A DNA stretch of 64,000 nt. It comes from a virus. A program made the translations under genes and the position numbers. Shown piece after piece: positions 14,323 through 21,109 of this stretch; position 1 is the stretch's first letter; the number at the start of each line of letters is the position of its first letter. Location: positions 1-64,000 of IMG/VR virus record IMGVR_UViG_3300009161_000003. One strand, 5' to 3'. The notes below the pieces were generated by a model, which was not told the origin of the DNA, did no database searches, and saw only the letters and a program-made list of their open reading frames with translations.

Positions 14323-14330
14323 TTTTAAGA

Positions 14331-14360
14331 TTGGCTATTGTCAGCCCTATCTGCTAAGAT
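14331..14360 (+). promoter_or_regulatory. Early promoter
   Basis: TTGGCT (14331-14336), 18 bp, TAAGAT (14355-14360), leader AATATGACAACGAAAGG. Confidence 0.6.
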
Positions 14361-14387
14361 TAGAATATGACAACGAAAGGAACCCCT

Positions 14388-14687
14388 ATGGAAAACCCCC
14401 TAATGGAAAAGATCGCAGACGAAACAATGGCAGGTGTACACTCAGAGGAAATCACAAGTGAGGCAAGTGCCTTGCTCGCAAGTATTGGAGAAGGTGTAGA
14501 CTTAAACACAATTATGCGAGAGTTGTATAATTATTCTTTAAGTGTTGCCGCTATGACCGCAACCAGAATTGTGCCTTTCTTTCTTAGTGAGAAAGAAATT
14601 GACAATGAAATTGACAAGGCAGTAAAGCATAACGAAACACAGTTAATAAATGAAATTGAATTATTCCTACAATCGGAAGGACAGTAA
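14388..14687 (+). CDS. Helical early protein
   Basis: 99 residues from MENPLMEKIADETMAGVHSE; the start follows GAAAGG by 7 nt, so an ATG 21 bases upstream inside the leader is not used. Mostly helical with a hydrophobic central segment (YNYSLSVAAMTATRIVPFFL). Unknown function; first gene of a two-gene unit. Confidence 0.6.
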   Translation: MENPLMEKIADETMAGVHSEEITSEASALLASIGEGVDLNTIMRELYNYSLSVAAMTATRIVPFFLSEKEIDNEIDKAVKHNETQLINEIELFLQSEGQ

Positions 14688-14688
14688 T

Positions 14689-15072
14689 ATGCAAGCAACA
14701 GATACAGAGTTACGCATTGAAATCGAAAGACTAACGCAATTACAAAAAGATACCAAAACAATATCAGAGAGCAACTTTCAGTTATATTTAAAGTTGCAAG
14801 ATAATGTCAGATCTTTTTTTCAAGAACACGTTGGCGGTGGCGAGGACAATGTGTATGTCAGTCTTAATTCAATTAATTCTTTCTTAGCAGAGAATAGTAT
14901 TGAAACAATCAAAAAAACTTTTGCTGTTTATTTTACTATCGACGGGTATGCAGAAGTCGAAGCAGAATCAGCAGAGGAAGCCAGCGATATGTGTAGCAAC
15001 ATTGAAGCGTCATCTTGGGATATAGAAATTTCAAGTTCCGAGTTAAGCATTGATGCTGTAACACCACTATAA
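14689..15072 (+). CDS. Early protein with acidic beta domain
   Basis: 127 residues, MQATDTELRIEIERLTQLQK: an N-terminal coiled coil (residues 5-55) and a C-terminal segment (FAVYFTIDGYAEVEAESAEE) resembling the small dodecin/DpnD-like beta domain that recurs in actinobacteriophage proteins. SD GGAAGGA upstream. Function unknown. Confidence 0.6.
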   Translation: MQATDTELRIEIERLTQLQKDTKTISESNFQLYLKLQDNVRSFFQEHVGGGEDNVYVSLNSINSFLAENSIETIKKTFAVYFTIDGYAEVEAESAEEASDMCSNIEASSWDIEISSSELSIDAVTPL

Positions 15073-15094
15073 AATTCCTATAGGGGAATAGACC

Positions 15095-15117
15095 TAGCCA
15101 AGTCTTAAAACTGGCTA
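15095..15117 (+). repeat. Conserved stem-loop copy 3
   Basis: TAGCCA / TGGCTA, 6-bp stem with compensating changes relative to copy 2; 11-base loop AGTCTTAAAAC. Confidence 0.55.
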
Positions 15118-15131
15118 CCGCCCCTGGGCGA

Positions 15132-15146
15132 TGTCCGTTTTGTACC
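15132..15146 (+). repeat. Early-promoter motif TGTCCGTTTTGTACC
   Basis: Copy 25 bp upstream of the -35 at 15172; one base change in the core. Confidence 0.65.
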
Positions 15147-15171
15147 ATTTACAATCTTTTAGTCTTAGGAT

Positions 15172-15200
15172 TTGACTTTGGCTCACCTATCCTGTAAAAT
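15172..15200 (+). promoter_or_regulatory. Early promoter for DUF932 gene
   Basis: TTGACT (15172-15177), 17 bp, TAAAAT (15195-15200), leader AATATCAACAAAACGAAAGG. Confidence 0.7.
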
Positions 15201-15229
15201 TAGAATATCAACAAAACGAAAGGAATAAA

Positions 15230-16204
15230 ATGGCTCATGAGTTAGAAAGCGATAAATCATTCGCTTCATTTAGACAACCTGCTTGGCATGGTTTAGGTAC
15301 TGTGTTTCAAGAGGAAGTCAATACAACAGAAATGTTAGAGTTAGCAAATCTTCATAAGTGGGATGTTCGCTTAGAGGATGTTGTTATGCCTACACCGCTA
15401 GTATGCGATAAGAATTATTTTTTTGTTACCCGAACGAATCCATTTATCGCAGGACAAAATGATGTGCTTGGCGTAGTTGGCGAACGCTATCACACTCTAC
15501 AAAATGAGGATCTATTCTCATTCGCTGATGCAATGCTTGATGGTGGTCGTTGGGAAACTGCTGGATCAATCAAGGGTGGTCGTGTAGTATTTGGTTCTAT
15601 TGCACTTAATCGCTCAATCGTGTTAGACCCTAATGGTGTAGCAGATAAAATCGATAACTATCTTTTGGTTCACACCTCACACGATGGTTCTGTATCTATT
15701 CAAGCAAGTGTTACACCTGTGCGTGTAGTATGCGCTAACACTCTTAATATGGCGTTGCGCTCTACTAAGCAATCATTCAAGATTCGCCATACTCAAACTG
15801 CTAATGGTAAAGTTCAAGCAGCCCGTACTGCTCTTGGATTAGCCAATGCGTATCTTGATGACTTTTCTAAAATGGCTAACACCATGATCGAAAAAGAAAT
15901 CAACGCAAAACAATTCAATGATGTTCTACTCGCTGTCTATCCTAAGCCTAATGATGATTCCAAAAAGGCTATGACAATGTGGAAATCAAAAATTGAAGTT
16001 ATCAACGATTTATATGTTGGCGATACAAATCATATGATCGCTGGTAATGCTTGGGGTGCGTTTAACGCAATCACCGAACGCCTAGACTGGTATCGTGGTA
16101 CTGGTGAATCTAAGTTGGCAGCAGCAAGTGGATTTGATTCTGCTATGAACGCAGAAAAGAATCGTATTCTTAAAACTGTTAATGCTGTCCTTCAAGTAGC
16201 ATAA
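15230..16204 (+). CDS. DUF932 / TIGR03299 phage-plasmid protein
   Basis: 324 residues. MAHELESDKSFASF followed by PAWHGLGT is the standard opening of the TIGR03299 'phage/plasmid-like' family; the body has VVGERYHTLQNEDLF and VRVVCANTLNMAL, both family signatures. Members are common in actinobacteriophages and plasmids; the activity is not established, though links to DNA metabolism have been proposed. It has its own strong promoter and a typical early leader with GAAAGGA. Confidence 0.85.
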   Translation: MAHELESDKSFASFRQPAWHGLGTVFQEEVNTTEMLELANLHKWDVRLEDVVMPTPLVCDKNYFFVTRTNPFIAGQNDVLGVVGERYHTLQNEDLFSFADAMLDGGRWETAGSIKGGRVVFGSIALNRSIVLDPNGVADKIDNYLLVHTSHDGSVSIQASVTPVRVVCANTLNMALRSTKQSFKIRHTQTANGKVQAARTALGLANAYLDDFSKMANTMIEKEINAKQFNDVLLAVYPKPNDDSKKAMTMWKSKIEVINDLYVGDTNHMIAGNAWGAFNAITERLDWYRGTGESKLAAASGFDSAMNAEKNRILKTVNAVLQVA

Positions 16205-16215
16205 CAAAATAATCC

Positions 16216-16237
16216 TGAGCAAGATTTAAAACTGCTC
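16216..16237 (+). repeat. Conserved stem-loop copy 4
   Basis: GAGCA / TGCTC, 5-bp stem, 11-base loop AGATTTAAAAC; ends 2 bp before tRNA-Asp. Confidence 0.55.
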
Positions 16238-16239
16238 TT

Positions 16240-16313
16240 GGTTCCGTAGCATAGTTGGTTAATGCGCTACCCTGTCACGGTAGAGATCGTGGGTTCAAGT
16301 CCCATCGGAATCG
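16240..16313 (+). tRNA. tRNA-Asp (anticodon GTC)
   Basis: Full cloverleaf: acceptor GGTTCCG/CGGAATC (one G-U), D-stem GCAT/ATGC, anticodon stem CTACC/GGTAG with loop CTGTCAC, T-stem GTGGG/CCCAT with loop TTCAAGT, discriminator G. CCA is not encoded. It follows a hairpin and lies downstream of the DUF932 gene, probably on the same transcript. Confidence 0.92.
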
Positions 16314-16422
16314 CGCCCGTGGGCCCAAACCTTATATCCTATCAAACCTCTATCTTATTTTATCTTCAAACCTCTATTAAGAAGAACTTGCTATTTCCCC
16401 GATCTAGGAGTATAATTAATAT
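16314..16422 (+). other. Short AT-rich gap with CAAACCTCTAT repeats
   Basis: Two direct copies of TCAAACCTCTAT (near 16344 and 16367). The same CAAACC core recurs in the candidate origin at 19.0-19.2 kb. No gene seen. Confidence 0.4.
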
Positions 16423-16596
16423 ATGAACCCAGACCGAGATCGACTAAGTTGGCCTATTACCGTACAAGAGTTAGTTAATGAGATATATGAGGATAATCTT
16501 TATCACTTTGAATTCCAGGAAAATATGGGCGGACCAGAGTGTGATTGTCATCTTCATACCACTATGGAAACTATCGTTAAATATTGGGGGGAATAA
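16423..16596 (+). CDS. 57-residue leaderless protein
   Basis: MNPDRDRLSWPITVQELVNE... with CDCHLH near the end, a possible metal site. TATAAT (16411-16416) is exactly 6 nt before ATG. TAATG overlap with the next gene. Unknown function. Confidence 0.6.
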   Translation: MNPDRDRLSWPITVQELVNEIYEDNLYHFEFQENMGGPECDCHLHTTMETIVKYWGE

Positions 16597-16787
16597 TGCT
16601 AGGTTTTATAGAAGGAGATCATCTTCCAGATATGGACATAAAAGCATTAAGAGAGTACATCCGTATTCACATAATTTCATTGGAGCAAGATCTGGATATG
16701 GAAGACGGTGCTGATAGCATTGTTCCTTATTTAGAAGGTGCCATTGAAGTATCTAGACATTACTTGAAGGTTTTTGATGACAGATAA
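16596..16787 (+). CDS. Small helical protein
   Basis: 63 residues, MLGFIEGDHLPDMDIKALRE, acidic helices. Start chosen by TAATG overlap with the upstream stop. Unknown. Confidence 0.55.
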   Translation: MLGFIEGDHLPDMDIKALREYIRIHIISLEQDLDMEDGADSIVPYLEGAIEVSRHYLKVFDDR

Positions 16788-17025
16788 GTATCCCCTTATC
16801 CCGTCGCATTTAGTCAAAGCACTTGAAGATAAGACTATTCCATTAATTGATCTTTTGCACGGCCACCTCAAAGTTGAAATGGTGGACTGTGAAGAAGCCA
16901 TGAAAGATAACCCTGACCGATTTTTGCAGGGATATATGGAGGCCTTGACAAACCTATACTGCATGACGTATAATCTAAGTATAGAACGAGCAGCACTTGA
17001 CAAACAACCATTAAGAACGGTATAA
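16777..17025 (+). CDS. Small helical protein
   Basis: 82 residues from MTDKYPLIPSHLVKALEDKT; overlaps the previous gene by 11 nt. Predicted all-helical. Its final codons contain the promoter of the next gene. Unknown. Confidence 0.55.
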   Translation: MTDKYPLIPSHLVKALEDKTIPLIDLLHGHLKVEMVDCEEAMKDNPDRFLQGYMEALTNLYCMTYNLSIERAALDKQPLRTV

Positions 17026-17026
17026 T
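16997..17026 (+). promoter_or_regulatory. Promoter inside gene end
   Basis: TTGACA (16997-17002), 18 bp, TATAAT (17021-17026): both hexamers consensus. Transcript starts about 20 nt before the 17054 ATG, with SD GAAGGA. Confidence 0.75.
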
Positions 17027-17053
17027 TAATATCCCGACTACCTGAAGGACAAT

Positions 17054-17212
17054 ATGAACTCATACGAGATTGAATTAATACATGAGCCCAGCGGGGCTTA
17101 TATGAATTTCATTCTATTCAGTGAACTAAAGCAAGATGACATTGATGTAGCCGAAACAATTTGGGCGGACATGTCAGTAATTGTTTTAGATTATAAAGAA
17201 GGGGATGAATAA
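17054..17212 (+). CDS. 52-residue acidic protein
   Basis: MNSYEIELIHEPSGAYMNFI... ends VLDYKEGDE. SD GAAGGA 6 nt upstream; TAATG overlap with the following gene. Unknown. Confidence 0.6.
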   Translation: MNSYEIELIHEPSGAYMNFILFSELKQDDIDVAETIWADMSVIVLDYKEGDE

Positions 17213-17601
17213 TGGGATCACGCACTAACTTTCACTTCAAGACTAATGAGGATACTTTAACCTTATACAGTCATTGGGGTGGAGAAGAAAGAAAGAAAGA
17301 CTTGGCTCGTGCAATGTATGCTGCACTACCAAGAAAAGGAGATAAGCCATATGCATTGCGTATTATGGTTTCGCAATTGATTGGGACCTCTTGGGACAAT
17401 GAAACAGGTTATGGCCTGTTTGTAAACGACCCTGCAGGAGCAGAAGAATCATATGGCCATCTTGAAATCAATCTAGACACCTGGACTGTAAACGATGATG
17501 GTAATGTTGTATCAATCGAACACTTCATCAGATACAATTCAGACCTGGTGGCGCTGCCAGATAAATATTTGACACCAGTGCCAGATCCTGCTATAATTTA
17601 A
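17212..17601 (+). CDS. Conserved actinophage protein (SHWGG motif)
   Basis: 129 residues: MGSRTNFHFKTNEDTLTLYSH with SHWGGEER. The R-T-N-F-x-F...LYSHWGG signature marks a widespread actinobacteriophage family of unknown function. It contains a second conserved block, GYGLFVND...LEINLDTWTV. Its final codons contain the next promoter. Confidence 0.7.
   Translation: MGSRTNFHFKTNEDTLTLYSHWGGEERKKDLARAMYAALPRKGDKPYALRIMVSQLIGTSWDNETGYGLFVNDPAGAEESYGHLEINLDTWTVNDDGNVVSIEHFIRYNSDLVALPDKYLTPVPDPAII
17569..17597 (+). promoter_or_regulatory. Promoter inside gene end
   Basis: TTGACA (17569-17574), 17 bp, TATAAT (17592-17597): perfect consensus with ideal spacing. Confidence 0.8.
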
Positions 17602-17635
17602 TAGTCACACTCAACCCTAACCGAAAGGCAACAAC

Positions 17636-17794
17636 ATGGCAAAAGCAATCAAAGCAAAGACATACCCGTATCTTGAATCTTGGGATACACGTTACGGCAC
17701 CTCAGAGCGCGTCGTTCTTCGTAAGAATGGCAAGTTCGTTGACAACGTCTCCCTAACAGCCCTTAAGCGTGGGCAACGGGTAGCCTCTCGCTAA
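17636..17794 (+). CDS. 52-residue basic protein
   Basis: MAKAIKAKTYPYLESWDTRY... ends ALKRGQRVASR. Basic, with a short beta hairpin (RVVLRKNGKFVDNVSL). Behind a consensus promoter and GAAAGG ribosome binding site, hence probably highly expressed. GC is higher than in neighbours. Possibly nucleic-acid binding; unknown. Confidence 0.65.
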   Translation: MAKAIKAKTYPYLESWDTRYGTSERVVLRKNGKFVDNVSLTALKRGQRVASR

Positions 17795-17798
17795 CATG

Positions 17799-17869
17799 AG
17801 ATAAGGAGAAGGGGTTCTCCCTTATCTACAGGGCACTTGGTCTCTTCACCTTGTGCCCTTTATCTTTTT
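17799..17869 (+). terminator. Double hairpin terminator
   Basis: First stem AGATAAGG-AGAA with TTCTCCCTTATCT (17799-17827), second stem AGGGCAC with GTGCCCT (17830-17859) followed by TTTATCTTTTT. The pair should end the strong 17569 transcript. Confidence 0.75.
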
Positions 17870-17897
17870 CTGGTACAATTAAATAGACTGGAGTGAT

Positions 17898-18104
17898 ATG
17901 AGTAGATTCGTTAAACACGCACAAAGTAATGAGGAAAAGGTAGCAATTAAAATTGGTACGCTACTTTCTGATTTTAGATTAGATTTAGAGTCAGTAGGGT
18001 TTTATCTATCTCGGGTAAATCCATTTACTGTTTATCGCAGAATCGCAGAATCAGTAGAGTCAAGTATCGATCAACTAGAAGGAGCACCAACCAGACATGA
18101 TTAG
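17898..18104 (+). CDS. Conserved small phage protein
   Basis: 68 residues, MSRFVKHAQSNEEKVAIKIG; helical. A TACAAT box and GGAGTGAT ribosome binding site precede it. Same general type as small actinophage proteins flanking early genes. Overlaps the next gene by 8 nt. Confidence 0.6.
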   Translation: MSRFVKHAQSNEEKVAIKIGTLLSDFRLDLESVGFYLSRVNPFTVYRRIAESVESSIDQLEGAPTRHD

Positions 18105-18372
18105 TCCATTCAATAAAAGGTTAACCATCCTTTCTGATGTGTACCTACACTACAGAGAAGACGACGAGTTCAAAGAGTTTGCGGACTACAATGACTTGGG
18201 ACTACCCCTAGCACATGTATGCGCTTCAGGCCTTGCTGAGATCAAACCAGACGGTATAGTCTATATAGAGGAAACATATGACCTTCTAATAGATGCTATG
18301 GGACTTGACCCAGATGTAGAGTATAACAGTATCGAAGAAATGATTGACCTATTAGAACCACGAGATGAATAG
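18097..18372 (+). CDS. Conserved acidic phage protein
   Basis: 91 residues, MISPFNKRLTILSDVYLHYR. The body (YNDLGLPLAHVCASGLAEI) is recognisable from other actinobacteriophage hypothetical proteins. Strongly acidic C-terminus. SD AAGGAG. Followed by a terminator at 18394. Confidence 0.65.
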   Translation: MISPFNKRLTILSDVYLHYREDDEFKEFADYNDLGLPLAHVCASGLAEIKPDGIVYIEETYDLLIDAMGLDPDVEYNSIEEMIDLLEPRDE

Positions 18373-18393
18373 CAAAGAATAAGATTAAAACTT

Positions 18394-18429
18394 ATACCTC
18401 CCGTTTCTGCAGCGGGGGGTATTTTTTTA
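18394..18429 (+). terminator. Intrinsic terminator
   Basis: ATACCTCCCG and CGGGGGGTAT form a 10-bp stem (one G-U) with a 9-base loop, followed by seven T residues. Confidence 0.9.
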
Positions 18430-18462
18430 TGTCCAAATTTTAAACCATGTTATAATATAGTT

Positions 18463-18630
18463 ATGAGCCCAAGACACTTTACCAAGGTTATGTATGGTCC
18501 TTATTACTTATCTGATAAGCACTATGATCCAAATATCAAACCTCATATCCATCAAACCATCATGTGTAAGGTTTTGAAGTATACTGGTATTACCTATGTA
18601 ATTGGTCTCTTTAAATCCCAGGAAAAATAA
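18463..18630 (+). CDS. 55-residue leaderless protein
   Basis: MSPRHFTKVMYGPYYLSDKH... histidine- and tyrosine-rich. TATAAT (18451-18456) lies 6 nt before ATG. TAATG overlap with the next gene. Unknown. Confidence 0.55.
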   Translation: MSPRHFTKVMYGPYYLSDKHYDPNIKPHIHQTIMCKVLKYTGITYVIGLFKSQEK

Positions 18631-18989
18631 TGGCACGTATAAACCATATAATGAGGTTTATCTCGAAAGAACTTAGGGAAGTCAAACAATCTCAGGGGTT
18701 AGATAAATACGTAAGCGCTCAAGAGATACTAGAGGTATACAAACTAGACATGTTCCTATTGGCAGATGAGGTAGGGCTTGGTGATGATGTTAAACTACTT
18801 GACCAACATTTAAACTTATTGGAAGAAATCCTTGAAGAGAATTATGTTTTAGGATTACAACGAAATCAATTGATAGATCTTTTAAAGGTTATAACTTATC
18901 TACACACCAACTATGTTGAGGCCACAAAAATTTTGACCGCATATTACGAACGGTTAAAAAATCCCCAGACCTCCTTTACGAAGGGCTAA
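18630..18989 (+). CDS. Helical protein before the candidate origin
   Basis: 119 residues, MARINHIMRFISKELREVKQ; predicted all-helical, basic start and acidic centre. Last gene before a 400-bp non-coding stretch. Function unknown; DNA binding near the origin is possible by position only. Confidence 0.55.
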   Translation: MARINHIMRFISKELREVKQSQGLDKYVSAQEILEVYKLDMFLLADEVGLGDDVKLLDQHLNLLEEILEENYVLGLQRNQLIDLLKVITYLHTNYVEATKILTAYYERLKNPQTSFTKG

Positions 18990-19400
18990 AAAATTTCCCC
19001 GAAGTTTACGAAGGGGATAAATATTTCACGGGATATATCAAACCACTCTCTCTAAATACCCCTATATAAAACATTACGAAATATAAATCTTTTCCCCTGA
19101 TTATCAAACCTTTATATAATTTTATTACGAAATACTTTAAAATATCCCAGAATTTGTTATCAAATTGTTATACATATTTGGCAACTTGACAAACCTTTAT
19201 ATCTGTGATATGGGGGATATGGGGTTTGGGATATGATGGTTTGGGGGTATGAAGGTTTGGTAAAAGATATTACGATCTTATATTAAAATGTTCTATACTC
19301 CACTATCCTCCACTTTGCTCCACTACAAAACCATATTTCCCCACTTAGTAAGATTTAATTGTGGATAAACCTGTGGATAACTCTTTGATATAATGGATAT
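18990..19400. other. Candidate replication origin
   Basis: A 410-bp AT-rich non-coding stretch with several repeats: TTTACGAAGGG (twice near 18972-19011), ATTACGAAAT (19070s and 19120s), CAAACCTTTATAT (19097 and 19189 regions), GGTTTG (three copies 19223-19260) and a G-rich tract. It runs into two perfect DnaA boxes. This combination of iteron-like repeats, an AT-rich melting zone and DnaA boxes fits an origin of replication. No RNA gene was recognised. Confidence 0.5.
19212..19247 (+). other. G-rich tract, possible G-quadruplex
   Basis: Four G-runs (GGGGG 19212, GGGG 19221, GGG 19228, GGGGG 19243) within 36 bases of an otherwise AT-rich region. Confidence 0.4.
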
Positions 19401-19570
19401 ATGGACAAACCAGAATATGATTCATTAGGTAAATTATGGAAAGATGCACCAGATTGGTGTGATGATTGTGTAGCAAATCCAGGAGAAACCTGTCCTGACT
19501 GTGGATATACACACAACTGCTAAACCTGTGGATAACTATGCTATTTCCAACGGTATTGACTTGTGGATAA
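19360..19570 (-). repeat. Four DnaA boxes (TTATCCACA)
   Basis: TGTGGATAA on plus, the complement of TTATCCACA, occurs at 19360-19368, 19372-19380, 19527-19535 and 19562-19570; a one-mismatch copy is at 19500. Two copies form the first half of a 17-bp promoter spacer (19372 and 19562). Confidence 0.75.
19401..19523 (+). CDS. 40-residue zinc microprotein, leaderless
   Basis: MDKPEYDSLGKLWKDAPDWC then CDDC, CPDC and a terminal HNC: two CxxC knuckles predict a zinc ribbon. TATAAT (19389-19394) lies 6 nt before ATG, and a DnaA box fills the promoter spacer. Expression may therefore respond to host DnaA. Confidence 0.6.
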   Translation: MDKPEYDSLGKLWKDAPDWCDDCVANPGETCPDCGYTHNC

Positions 19571-19584
19571 CTATGTGATATCAT
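19556..19584 (+). promoter_or_regulatory. Leaderless promoter with a DnaA box in its spacer
   Basis: TTGACT (19556-19561), 17-bp spacer TGTGGATAACTATGTGA, TATCAT (19579-19584), 6 nt, ATG. The spacer is a near copy of the one before 19401. Confidence 0.7.
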
Positions 19585-19590
19585 GAATAT

Positions 19591-19710
19591 ATGGCACACC
19601 AATGTAACTTTGAATTAGACCTCGATGGACAAATCACCTGCTCTATATGTGGGGCTATGGATGATGACATGAAGCCAAGTATCTTTGAATCACAAATAGA
19701 CTTTGAGTAA
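19591..19710 (+). CDS. 39-residue zinc microprotein, leaderless
   Basis: MAHQCNFELDLDGQITCSIC then an acidic tail. C...CSIC and an N-terminal HQC could form one zinc site. Leaderless start behind the DnaA-box promoter. Confidence 0.55.
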   Translation: MAHQCNFELDLDGQITCSICGAMDDDMKPSIFESQIDFE

Positions 19711-19750
19711 CACTGGGGTTATGTTCTTATAGGGGTAATGGGGGTCTTTC

Positions 19751-19779
19751 TTGACTTCCCCCGAAAAATTTGATATGAT
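19751..19779 (+). promoter_or_regulatory. Leaderless promoter
   Basis: TTGACT (19751-19756), 17 bp, TATGAT (19774-19779), 6 nt, ATG at 19786. Confidence 0.7.
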
Positions 19780-19785
19780 TAAACA

Positions 19786-20043
19786 ATGATTAAACAGGTT
19801 AGAACAAAGAGTAATGCTTACAGTACTGTAAAGTATGACAAATATGGAAACATACTAACTCCATCTAGGAAAAGGGAACTTAAGAAAGCAAAAGAGGAAC
19901 CTATAAAGGGTCCTAAGTGCATTAAGATTGTAAGCCAGTATCTTGGTACATGTTGTGTTTGTAATGCTAGAATATCAGTTGGTACACATATATTATGGAA
20001 CAAGAAAAGTAAAAGCACAAAGCATGTAAAGTGTCCATCTTGA
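19786..20043 (+). CDS. Basic zinc-ribbon protein
   Basis: 85 residues: lysine-rich N-terminal half and a C-terminal module CCVCNARISVGTHILW...HVKCPS, with Cys/His spacing of a treble-clef or zinc ribbon. Probably binds nucleic acid. Leaderless start; overlaps the next gene by 13 nt. Confidence 0.6.
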   Translation: MIKQVRTKSNAYSTVKYDKYGNILTPSRKRELKKAKEEPIKGPKCIKIVSQYLGTCCVCNARISVGTHILWNKKSKSTKHVKCPS

Positions 20044-20312
20044 AGATAGTGAGATCTTGTTCTTCAACCACAAAAAAGGGTAAGCCTTGTTCTATATTTG
20101 TGGAAGAGTGGAGAACTGTAGATAAGTGTCATGTTCATGATCCTAATGGCGTATTTAGACAACAGTTAAAGCATGGCAGACCAACTAAGATTAAGAAAAC
20201 AAAAATTAAAACTATTCAACAATGTCAGCATAAGTGGTATATGAGAGATCCAGGCATTCAATGTAGTAAATGTTTTGTTCTTTGGGATAAGTCTGATAGA
20301 CTTAATGCATGA
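20031..20312 (+). CDS. Basic zinc-finger protein
   Basis: 93 residues from GTG. The N-terminal motif C-S-S-TTKKGKPC...CHVHDPNG is the C-x-G-x-T-KKGxPC...CxxH finger found in many phage proteins; a second site (CQHKWYMRDPGIQCSKC) lies near the C-terminus. Lysine-rich linker. Nucleic-acid binding likely. Confidence 0.65.
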   Translation: MSILKIVRSCSSTTKKGKPCSIFVEEWRTVDKCHVHDPNGVFRQQLKHGRPTKIKKTKIKTIQQCQHKWYMRDPGIQCSKCFVLWDKSDRLNA

Positions 20313-20995
20313 ATGTTCCAAAAGTAATTAGACAACCATTGGCATACAATGAAGAAAAAATGTATAAAGTCTATGAACTTGAAGAAGCACATGCTATATC
20401 TAAAGATCAATTAAATAATGCAAAACTATTTAGTTCAAGAAAAGATTACGTAGAAACTTTAAGTAAAAATATATCATATTTAGAGGTAGGGGTCCTTTGG
20501 GGTAATTCCGCTAAAATGATTATAGACACAACAAACGCTAAAAATGCTGATCTTTTAGACTATTATAATGGTGCACCAGGTATTCTACAGGATAGAGTCA
20601 GTGCTCCAAAAAATAGTTCCATAACACATGAACAGCATATAAAAAATAAATTTGCTTATCATCCCAATGTAAATACCATAAAAGGAGATGCAATAGAAAT
20701 ATTATCTACTTTAGATAAAAAATATGATTTTATTTTTTTAGACATAGACAGAGATAGGCTTTTAGCAAGAAAACTTTTATTAGATTCTTCTAAGTTAACT
20801 AATGTTGGTGGAGTTATAGGATTAACCTCTTATCTAAATTATGACAGTGTTTTATATGAAGGCCCTGTAGGAATATATCAAAGCGTAAATGAATTTTTAT
20901 ATTATAACCAAAATTGGTCTGTTGATGGATTGCTGCTAAACACTCTTGGATTTCATGATATATACATCAAGAAGAATAAGGATAGTAACCAATAG
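20309..20995 (+). CDS. Class I SAM-dependent methyltransferase
   Basis: 228 residues. YLEVGVLWGNSAKMI (residues 57-71) is the SAM-binding glycine motif, and GDAIEILS followed by DFIFLDIDRDR supplies the acidic loop and motif IV of the methyltransferase-24 type. This subfamily often methylates sugars or small molecules. It opens the enzyme-rich cassette at 20-29.5 kb. ATG overlaps the preceding stop by 4 nt. Substrate unknown. Confidence 0.75.
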   Translation: MNVPKVIRQPLAYNEEKMYKVYELEEAHAISKDQLNNAKLFSSRKDYVETLSKNISYLEVGVLWGNSAKMIIDTTNAKNADLLDYYNGAPGILQDRVSAPKNSSITHEQHIKNKFAYHPNVNTIKGDAIEILSTLDKKYDFIFLDIDRDRLLARKLLLDSSKLTNVGGVIGLTSYLNYDSVLYEGPVGIYQSVNEFLYYNQNWSVDGLLLNTLGFHDIYIKKNKDSNQ

Positions 20996-21010
20996 TGCCC
21001 TTTTAGGGCA
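20996..21010 (+). terminator. Short hairpin after the methyltransferase
   Basis: TGCCCT-TTT-AGGGCA stem-loop one base after the stop; the tail is A-rich rather than T-rich, so it is weak on this strand. Confidence 0.45.
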
Positions 21011-21053
21011 TAAAAAGGTTTGTTACTTCTATTTCGCGCCGAACCTTAAAGAC

Positions 21054-21082
21054 TTGACAATTTCCGTGTTTTAGCATATACT
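21054..21082 (+). promoter_or_regulatory. Promoter with early-type leader
   Basis: TTGACA (21054-21059), 17 bp, TATACT (21077-21082), leader TTATAACAACTAACAAAGG. Confidence 0.75.
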
Positions 21083-21109
21083 GGTTATAACAACTAACAA
21101 AGGATAATA

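Noticed and set aside
19401-19710. CRISPR-like or tRNA-like reading of repeated TGTGGATAA region
   Set aside because: Repeats are 9 bp, unevenly spaced, and match DnaA boxes and promoter spacers.
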